In this document: positions 1-8,800 of the stretch, one piece after another
Layout of the letters: every line of letters begins with the position of its first letter
Position numbering within the stretch: the stretch's first letter is position 1
Source: Clostridiisalibacter paucivorans DSM 22131
GTDB lineage: Bacteria; Bacillota; Clostridia; Tissierellales; Clostridiisalibacteraceae
DNA: 64,000 nt
NCBI RefSeq assembly: GCF_000620125.1
Contig: NZ_JHVL01000010.1
Span: 12,936-76,935 of the forward strand
Direction of reading: 5' to 3'
The notes under the pieces: generated by a model
What the model was told of the DNA's origin: nothing
The model's database searches: none
Seen by the model: the letters and a program-made list of their open reading frames with translations, nothing else
Program-made: the position numbers and the translations under genes

Positions 1-126
1 ATAGCTTTGGCAATTCTATAATCAAAGTTAGTATCAATTTTGTTCTATATTATTTAATTTAATAGTTATTGTCAGATTGGATTTAAACTTCCTAAAAGCA
101 CAAAGTTATTTACAGACTCTTAAAAC

Positions 127-1231
127 CTAAAAATCAATAGTTATTGGATGATTAAATCTAAAGAAAAATAATTGCCAACTATTACTTGACAGTAACCTGG
201 TAATAGTAGCATTTGTAATAATTATATTTCTAATGATATTATTAGTATATCCCATTGATTTTAATAATCCTATTTCCATTGTACAATTTTTAATAGCTTT
301 TATGGTTGTTATCATTATATAGCTACCTCCAATTCCAAACACAAATATACTTAACAAATTTCCAAGTACATATATATATCTTGCTAATTCACCTATATAA
401 CCTACCTTTGCTTGTCTTTTAAAATATACATTATTATTTTTTAAATCTTCAATTACTGTGTCCATATGTGCATAATTATCTACTAATGCATATATTTGTT
501 TACTTTCAGTTTGTTCATTACTGTTTTGCTCAATATTTGTCTGTATTTTTTTCATATCTTTATAAGGAATATAAATATCGTAAGATTCATTAAGCGTATT
601 AACATTATCATAAACACCGATAACTTTAAATGTATAATTATATGTTCTATTAATTTTAAATGTAGTATCCATATAATCATAGGAATAATATTCAACCGTT
701 ATAGTTTTATCTATATAATTTTCTCCATTCAAATACTCTATATCATCTTTTAAAAATTTAGTTTCATTAAAGTAATCTGGATAAAAATATTTAGGAATAA
801 CGGCAACATTTGTATCCTCTCTAATTGCCCTTCCAGCTATTATTTCTTTTGAAATTTCTTTACTATTACTATGCAATCCTATCTTTATTTATTGAAGTCT
901 CTCCAAATATCTCTTCTGAATTAACTACATCAAATAAATTAGGCATGAAATATTCATGAGCTTCTATAATCCTATTATTATTACTTATGATTCTATATAT
1001 TTCTTCTTCTAATCCTTTTTCCCATATCATAAAAGGTTCAGAAAGTAATGTTCTATGTAGTGGAGTATTTACAACTTTCTTATCAATATAGCTCTGTATA
1101 GAAGTTGATATGGAGCTCATTGTAAGTAGTATGGTAAACGCAATTGATATTAAAATAATATTAATTATCACAGACTTTTTATTCCGAATAATATTGAAAT
1201 AAGCCATTTTAAAATAATATTTCATGTCCAT
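127..1231 (-). pseudogene. Frameshifted FtsX/MacB-type ABC transporter permease
   Basis: Two adjacent minus-strand reading frames look like pieces of one ABC exporter permease. The upstream piece (869-1231, 120 codons) starts MDMKYYFKMAYFNIIRNKK and has the single N-terminal membrane helix followed by an extracellular stretch, as in FtsX/MacB permeases. It hits TAG at 869-871. The protein continues in another frame from about 876 (249 codons): more extracellular domain, then helices around YIYVLGNLLSIFVFGIGGSY and a typical EIGLLKSMGYTNNIIRNII cytoplasmic loop. The end (RLLSSNSWQLFFFRFNHP) does not look like the last two helices of the family, so a second lesion or truncation is likely near 210. 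It follows the ATPase gene directly (1 nt gap). A sequencing error at about 870-880 cannot be excluded. The reading of a broken gene is inference; the family assignment is fairly firm. Confidence 0.7.
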
Positions 1232-1897
1232 TTATTTCTCCTCCAGACATCCATCAGACATGTGATATATCTTATCTGCATAACTGTCAATAACCTCATT
1301 ATGAGAAACCACTATAACACTTTTGCCTTGTCTAGTTAACTCCTTTAATTTATTAAGTACTATCGTTTCATTATTAGTATCAAGATTGCCTGTAGGTTCA
1401 TCTGCAATAATGCACTGAGGATCGTTGGCTAAAGCCCTCGCTATAGCAACACGCTGCTGTTCTCCAGCAGATAATTCTCTTGGAAAATGATTAATCCTGT
1501 TGCTTAAACCTAAAGAATTTAATAAATTAATTGCTTTCTCTTTCAAATCAACTTTTCCATATTCAGGATTAATATACATAGGAATCATTACATTTTCAAA
1601 TGCTTTTAAACTAGGATTAAGATAAAATGCTTGAAATATAAATCCAATTTTCTTCATTCTTATTTTTGCTCTTTCATCTTCTTTTAATTTAGAAACATCT
1701 ACATTGTTTATATAAATTTCTCCTGAATTAGGAGTATCAAGCAATCCTAACATGTTGATTAATGTGGTTTTGCCCGAACCTGAAGGTCCCATAATTCCAT
1801 AAAACTTGTGATAATCAATATTTATACTAACATCTTTAAGTGCCTTAACATCAGTATATTCTTTATTAAGTTTATATGCCGAAATAATATAATCCAT
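1232..1897 (-). CDS. ABC transporter ATP-binding protein, MacB/LolD family
   Basis: 221-residue ABC ATPase of the type that pairs with FtsX/MacB permeases, in peptide, lipoprotein or bacitracin-type export. Visible motifs: Walker A GPSGSGKT (37-44), Q-loop Q89, signature LSAGEQQR (142-149), Walker B CIIADEP (162-168), switch His199. The frame is open back to 2005, but the start is placed at ATG 1897 because GGAAAGGAAG sits just upstream and MDYIISAYKLNKEY matches the usual N-terminus. It is followed at once by the broken permease, so it may no longer have a working partner. A perfect 36-bp palindrome lies 44 nt upstream. Substrate cannot be told from the sequence. Confidence 0.9.
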   Translation of the reverse strand: MDYIISAYKLNKEYTDVKALKDVSINIDYHKFYGIMGPSGSGKTTLINMLGLLDTPNSGEIYINNVDVSKLKEDERAKIRMKKIGFIFQAFYLNPSLKAFENVMIPMYINPEYGKVDLKEKAINLLNSLGLSNRINHFPRELSAGEQQRVAIARALANDPQCIIADEPTGNLDTNNETIVLNKLKELTRQGKSVIVVSHNEVIDSYADKIYHMSDGCLEEK

Positions 1898-1931
1898 ACG
1901 TTTTCTTCCTTTCCAAAATATATACCTAATC

Positions 1932-1976
1932 ATTATATGTGCCAAGGAACTTATTATTAATAATAAGTTCCTTGGC
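1932..1976 (-). promoter_or_regulatory. Perfect 36-bp palindrome overlapping a possible promoter
   Basis: Positions 1941-1976 form a perfect inverted repeat (16-bp arms GCCAAGGAACTTATTA, centre TTAA). On the minus strand a TATAAT box (1937-1932) follows, and 17 nt further upstream, inside the palindrome, is TTAATA as a possible -35. No U-run follows on either strand, so an operator for the downstream ABC genes is a better guess than a terminator, though an mRNA hairpin after the preceding gene remains possible. Confidence 0.5.
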
Positions 1977-2044
1977 ATTGATAAAATTATCTGCATTTTT
2001 ATCAAATTATATTCTACTAAAAAACAATGAATTTATAAAGTCAC

Positions 2045-2493
2045 TTAATCATATGAAGTCATAGTAACATTTTTTGAAGTAAATGTATCACTTTTATATC
2101 CGTTTAATGTTTCCTTATAATTATAGTAATTATCAAAGTAGTATCTAAACTTTCCTTTTCCCTGTTTACCATATGAAAAATAATATGTGCTATCTACATT
2201 TTTACAATTTTTCCTAATTGTTTTGCAATCTTCATATGAAAAAGTTTTCTTTTTTTCCAGTGTTACATCAACATAATTTTTATCATCATCTCCATTATCG
2301 TAACCCCTTGAATCAATATGCATTGACATTTTATGATAAGGTTCAAAATAATCTCTAGTTTGTCCTGTAGCCGAACTTTGCATTGACAACGATAGAGTTG
2401 AAGTATATTTTGTTGAATTAGCTAAAGCAGTAATTGAACTTAGTACTAAAACTAATGACAATATTTACATACTAAAATTTTTTTTACCTTCAT
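2045..2493 (-). pseudogene. Small secreted protein with frameshifted signal peptide
   Basis: The best start is ATG 2493 (GAAAGGAAG six bases upstream), giving MKVKKILVCKYCH and then TAG. The rest of the protein is open in another frame from a TTG at 2461: LSLVLVLSSITALANS, i.e. the hydrophobic core and cleavage region of a signal peptide, then a Tyr/Ser/Lys-rich mature part of about 120 residues (CKTIRKNCKNVDSTYYFSYG). The two halves of a Sec signal peptide are thus out of frame by one base between about 2461 and 2475. The mature domain was not recognised. Two Cys are present. The gene lies upstream of the ABC ATPase on the same strand and might have been its substrate or immunity partner, but that is only a guess. 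Sequencing error or phase variation are alternatives to decay. Confidence 0.55.
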
Positions 2494-2712
2494 TTTTATC
2501 TTCCTTTCTAAAATATTTTATCTTATACATATCTAATAAACATACGCATAAGACTTCTATATAATAATTGTGCACAAACTATTATATGTGTGAAATATAG
2601 ACAAGCTATCTATATTTATTATGTTACCATATCATTCCAATTTTGTAAACTAATTTCCTGCAACTACTTTACGACATTTTATTACAACAATATAACTGTA
2701 TTAAATAACAAA

Positions 2713-2813
2713 AAAGTTAGTAGGCAACAGTTCGTAGTAAGTAGCTTAATGATGAAATCCATAGGATTTCTACCATAAACTACTAACTACTAGCTAATAC
2801 CTACTAACTACAA
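2713..2813. repeat. Palindromic intergenic repeat, copy A
   Basis: An approximately 100-nt imperfect hairpin. The left arm starts GTTAGTAGGCAACAGTTCG, the right arm ends GCTAATACCTACTAACTAC, and the tip is GATGAAATCC-ATA-GGATTTC. It lies just after the stop codon of the glucan synthase gene. A second copy at 13631-13733 shares the arms (GTTAGTAG...CTACTAAC) and the tip sequence GATGAAATCC. No ORF or transposase is inside, so it looks like a REP/MITE-type element. The rest of the gap 2494-2712 is AT-rich and shows no gene; it should hold the promoter of the secreted-protein gene, but I could not fix a convincing -35/-10 pair. Confidence 0.75.
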
Positions 2814-2818
2814 ACTCC

Positions 2819-5800
2819 TCATCCCAACACCACTTCTATATGATGATTATTTTTATCATTTTGTAATTCTATGATATTGTCCTTCACCATCTTGCCATCT
2901 ATAATCATATATTTTACATTTCTATTTACATTATAGGGATTTTTAACTATTATATGATAATTTGTATCTTCATATCTATAATCTATTTTGTATTCATTCC
3001 ACACTTTGGGTATGCAGGGTTCTATTTTTATCTTTTTACCCATTTTTCTAAATCCTAAAATATCTCTGACTCCTACTCTATACATCCAACCTGCTGCACC
3101 TGTGTACCATGTCCATCCACCTCTACCTATATGTTGGGGATTATAATATACATCTGCAGCAACTACATATGGCTCGACTTTGTAATTACTGGTCTCTATA
3201 GGCGTCCTACTGTGGTTTATTGGATTTATCATATTAAAAATCCTAGATGCCTTATCTCCCTCTCCCAATAATGCAAATGCACTTATTACCCAAGTAGCTG
3301 CATGGGTATATTGTCCCCCATTTTCTCTAACTCCCGGTACATATCCCTTTATATACCCTGGATTTAATGCTCCATGATCAAATGCAGGAGTAAAGAGTAG
3401 GACCATACCATTATCATATTTTACTAAATGAGATTCTACTTCACTCATCGCCTCTATAGATTTAGATTTGTCACCATTTCCTGATATGACAGACCAGGAT
3501 TGTGCCAATGAATCTATCATACACTCTTCATTTTCTCTAGACCCTAAAGGAGTACCATCATCAAAATATGCCCTTCTATACCAGCTTCCATCCCACGCCT
3601 CATTTTCCAAGGCATTACCTATCTTTTCTAATTCATTACTATAATATTCTACTCTATCATAATCTTGTAATCTCTCACATAATGGTATCATCTTAGAAAG
3701 TATATAAGATATAAACCATCCCAGCCATATACTTTCTCCTCTACCTTCATTTCCAACCATATTCATTCCATCGTTCCAATCTCCAGAACCCATAAGTGGT
3801 ATCCCATGGACACCATATTTTAATCCCCTATTTATTGACCTATTTATATGATCATATACCGTTCCTACTTCTGATGAAACAGCAGGTATGCCATACTTTT
3901 CATCTTCCCCCTCTTTTAGCAGTTCTCCTTCTATAAAAGGTTCTTTCTCATCCAATATATCATAATCACCTGTTATCTCTATATACTCCAATACTCCAAA
4001 GGCCAACCATAGTAAATCATCGGAAAATCTAGTCCTTATTCCTGGACTTCCTTGATCTTCGCCTCCAGGATGCCACCAATGTTGTACATCTCCTTCCTTA
4101 AATTGATGTCTACAATGCAGCAATATCTGTTTTTTTGTCAATTCACTATCTAGGTATATGGCATTTACAGAATCTTGCAATTGATCTCTAAATCCATATG
4201 CCCCTCCTGATTGGTAAAATGCAGATCTTGCCCATATCCTACATGCAATATTTTGATACATTAACCATCCATTTATCATCAGGTCCATTGATTTATCTGG
4301 AGTCTCAATCTGAATACTTGATAGCTCCCTGAGCCAATATTGTTTAATATTGTCTAGTTCTTCTTTGCACGACTGTATATCTCTATATTTATGGGCTATA
4401 TTTTTTATAGTATCCATATTACTTTCCTGACCAAATATAAAACTTATATCTAAATCTTGATTATGTCCTATCTCTATAGATGTTTGAACACATCCACATG
4501 GAGATGTAAATATACCTGTTTCATTGGACAGTCCATCTCTCTTCAGTGCCTCTGGTGAATCTATAGAGCCATCAGCACCTATGAATTCCCACTCATTGCC
4601 AGTATAACTTCTAGATAAATTAGATACATCTAAAAAAGAAATATTATTTGAATAATCTATGCTATATTTATTATCCATACAAAATGTCCCTGTGTCTTCA
4701 TCTATCCAAGTCTTTATATGCTGATTAGTTTTTGTATAGTTTTCTCCCAAAACTGGTCGAACAAAATATGTCAATGTCAATCTTCTGCTGAATCCAGATA
4801 CATTTTTTATATTTATCAAATTGACCTTTACTGAATCCTTTTCTGGAACAAATACTGTAAGTTTATTTTCAAAACCATGGGTATTATGTTCAAAGGTTGT
4901 ATATCCCTTTCCGTGCCTTATTATATATTTTCCTTTTTCTCTTATAGGCAAAGGTGTTATACTCCATACATCTCCTGTCTCTTCGTCTCTTATATATATA
5001 ATCTCTTGGGGTGGATCTGTTACTGGATCATTGGACCACTGAGTTAATCTATTTTTCTGACTATTCTCCGACCATGTAAATCCTGAACCACTTTCTGTAA
5101 CTATACAGCCGAATTTTTTATTTGATAATACATTAACCCATGGTGCTGGAGTATTAAAACCATCTTTTAACGTTATTATATACTCCCTACCGTCCTTACT
5201 AAATCCTCCATACCCATTATAGTAATCTAATGCTATATCCCTTTCCATATCCACATATATTATATTGTTTTTATAAAACTTCTTTATTTTTGGTAATTCA
5301 TATGGAATTACTGATACCTTTATTTGTTCTTCTATCGGCCCTTTAGTTGAATCCAATATCAGTTTAGAACTTCCAAATATAAGGCATCTGTCTTCCTGAG
5401 ACAATCCTTCATCATCTATTATAAATATGCCCCCTGAAACATTTTCTAGAGCATTTTCATTGTTTTTTTGTAACCTCTCTCTTATCTCATTTCTAACTTT
5501 ATTAAAGTATACATCTTTACTATTGATTAAAAATACTAAATCAGTCTCAATACCTAAAATTCTCCAATATGAATGGGCATTTATGGTTTTATCTACGATA
5601 TCCATATCCTCATCCTCTGATACACTCACCAAAGTTATAGGATTATCACCTGATATTCCATATTTCCAAAGTCCCCTTTGACTCTCTATATTTTTAACAA
5701 TAAATTCTTTATAGTTCCTTCGTGTGGGACTATTAAATAATATATGAGGTAAAAGCTCTTGGTATAGTGTTATTTCATCAGTGGGTATATTTAGATACTT

Positions 5801-8800
5801 ATATTCTCCTAGCCCTTTCATTTGGATATTTTCAAATACTTTATCTATTACATTGGAATTCTCATACTTCCTAGCTAACCTTATGGCAGATTTCTTATCT
5901 TCTGCTATTCCTGTTATGAAACTTAATGTATATTTTTTTCCTGCTTTTATATTCACATTGGTCCTCAATGACATCACAGGATCCAGTACTACAGACTTTG
6001 TATTGGTCAATGGAGTATTAATAGATTTAGGACTAGAGATGTCCTTACCTCTACCAATAAAATTATCCCTATTAGTTTCAAAATCTACTTTTAATTCTTC
6101 ATCTAATACTACTTTATGAATAGCCCAAATACTGTCTTCTTCCTGAATTCTTGGTCTTCTCCATGCCAATAATGTGTTATATTCCTTAATAAAATCTGTT
6201 CTAACAAAAAGATTACTAAATGCACTATGGGCTAAATCTCCCAAATGAGAACCTATTACTGGTTCCATATAACTGGTAACCTGAAACTCCACATCTTTTG
6301 TACTATGATTGTTCAATGTCACCCTTCTTATTTCAATATTATCTTCAGGTGCAACTATTACTTCTGTTACAGTCTCTATATTATTATCTAATCTTATATA
6401 CTTGGCTTTATTATCAGAAAATACCACTTTATATCCATCGGGAACCTTATCTATAGGTGCTGTTCCAGCAGACCAGTGGAGTCCCTCTTTCAAATTCTTT
6501 ATAAATATAAATGTACCATATTGCTCTAAAAGGATATCTTTTCTCCATCTAGTTATTTGAATATCTTCCAACTTACTGTAACCTGTTCCCTTATGGGTAA
6601 GTAAAACTGTATATTTTCCATTTGATATCAAATGACAATGAGGTAAAGATTGACCTTCTTCTTCTGTATATATTCTAACATTTTCTTTACGATAATTTTC
6701 TCTATCTATATTTATAGGTCCCACATCTTCCTTATGCTGTTTAGTCATCACTGCTGTCAATGGCACTTTTTCCTCTAACAATATTTCCCCAGCTTTTACC
6801 ATAGGTTCCCTATGGAATCGTTGTTTTATTATATCTTCGCAAATATAATTTACTATAGCTACAAATCCCATCCCTTGATGATGGGCCATATAACTCTTCA
6901 CTAAACCCTTCTTTTCTCCTTTGGGTACTCTCTTAGTAGTATAATCCATTGCTTCATATAGTCCATATTCTCCCTCCATTTGTTCATCTATTAGCCTATT
7001 TATATTCATAGCCACATCCTTAGGAGAAATAGATAATGCCAATAGAGATGAATAAGGTGAAACTACAATATCTTCTCCCAGTCCTCTTTTCAATCCTAAA
7101 TCAGGGACCCCAAATGCTTTATATTGGTATCTATAATTTATATCAAATCCAAAATATCCAGATTCTGATATCCCCCAAGGTATGCCTTTAATTCTAGCGT
7201 ATTTTTTCTGTTCCATTATTACAGCATTGTATGTTTCATCAAACAATGTATTCCGTTTATTTTTAAATACCAATAATGGCATAAAATACTCAAACATTGT
7301 CCCTGTCCAAGATACCAAACTCCTATATTTACCTAAAGATGTCAATGCCCTAGATAATTTAAACCAATGCTTTACAGGTATTTCTCCCTTTGATATAGCA
7401 ATAAAGCTAGATACTCTAGCCTCTGAAGCCAATAAATCATAGAATGAAGGTATTAATTTGCCCTCCTCCACATCATATCCCACAGAAAGAAGGTTTCTAT
7501 TGTCATCATATAAAAATCCAAACTCCATATTATCAAAAAATAATTGAATATCATTTATAAGTTTATCTATTTTGTCTATATACGTATCTATACTATCTAT
7601 ATATTTTAATATATATTCTCTCAAATTTTGATTTTTACCAGCACTGTCTAGTAATTTTTTATAAAGTTTTTTTAAGTCTTTTAAGGACATAGATCTATCT
7701 AGTTTATTTAATTCATTTTCTACATCATCTAGCCCTCTATTATTTTCCAATTCAATAATTTCTGTTACCTTTGACTCATCTAAAAATACCATATCTATAT
7801 CCTTCAGTATTGCTTCTACCATCTTTCTAAACTTCAATATCCATTTTTCTTCACCATTTATTTCTTCTAAAAGCTTATTGAGATTTTCTATAGTTTTTTC
7901 AATAGAATAATTGTATTCAAAGTCAATTAGTTGGAAAATATCACTATCTTTTTTATCCTCATATCCTGCTAAATACAAAGTATCTTTTAATCCATCAAAA
8001 ATAGCTTTATTAATTAAAGGCCTATCTTTGTACTCTATTAATCCCTGTTTCAATACAAGTAAATATGATGCAAAGTTTCCACTATCTACAGTAGAAATAA
8101 ATACTGGTTTCAAAGGTTCCAAAGTCTTTATGTCATACCAATTATATAAATGTCCTCTATATGTTTCCATATCTTTTAATGTATTTATAGTATTTATCAA
8201 TTTCTCTACCATATTAGTAATAGTTATATATCCTAGGTCTACTGCTCCAACAATAGATATTAATAAAAATCCTATATTAGTTGGAGACGTTCTATAATCC
8301 ACTGCATTTTTAGGCTCTTCCTGATAATTATCTGGAGGCAAAAAATTAGAACTTTCATTTACAAATTCTTCATAGTAATCCCATGTCTTTCTAGCTATCC
8401 TTCTTATTGTATTTTTATCTTTTTCCTCTAACTGAACTATTTCTTCTTCTTTGTCCTTGCTAATTGTATAAGCTATATATGGTGATATTGTCCATAATAC
8501 TAAAAGGGGGACTAATAAAAACATATCACTTATTTTAAAGACAAAGATATAGGCTAAATATAAAATAGGTACTAATATACCAATATTCATCTTCCTTATA
8601 TATCCCATTAAATCACTCTGAGATTTCTTTTCTACATCTTTAGCTGTAGTCCATTGAAGGATATTCTTTTTTGAAATACCCATTCTGTATATAGCCCTTA
8701 TTATAGCATCACTATATACATATCCTCGATGAAATAAAAAAATTATATTTAATATTGTTCTATACAGATGCTGTATCATATTTCCCTTATTATTTTTATA

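Noticed and set aside
1-126. Continuation of the broken permease to the left edge
   Set aside because: All three minus-strand frames hit stops quickly and show no helix-like sequence; I see nothing assignable here.
2590-2778. A 62-codon plus-strand open frame
   Set aside because: It runs into palindromic repeat copy A, has no ribosome site, and the composition is not protein-like.
4821-8297. Several plus-strand open frames of 70-130 codons inside the glucan synthase gene
   Set aside because: All are antisense to a strongly conserved coding region and lack ribosome sites.
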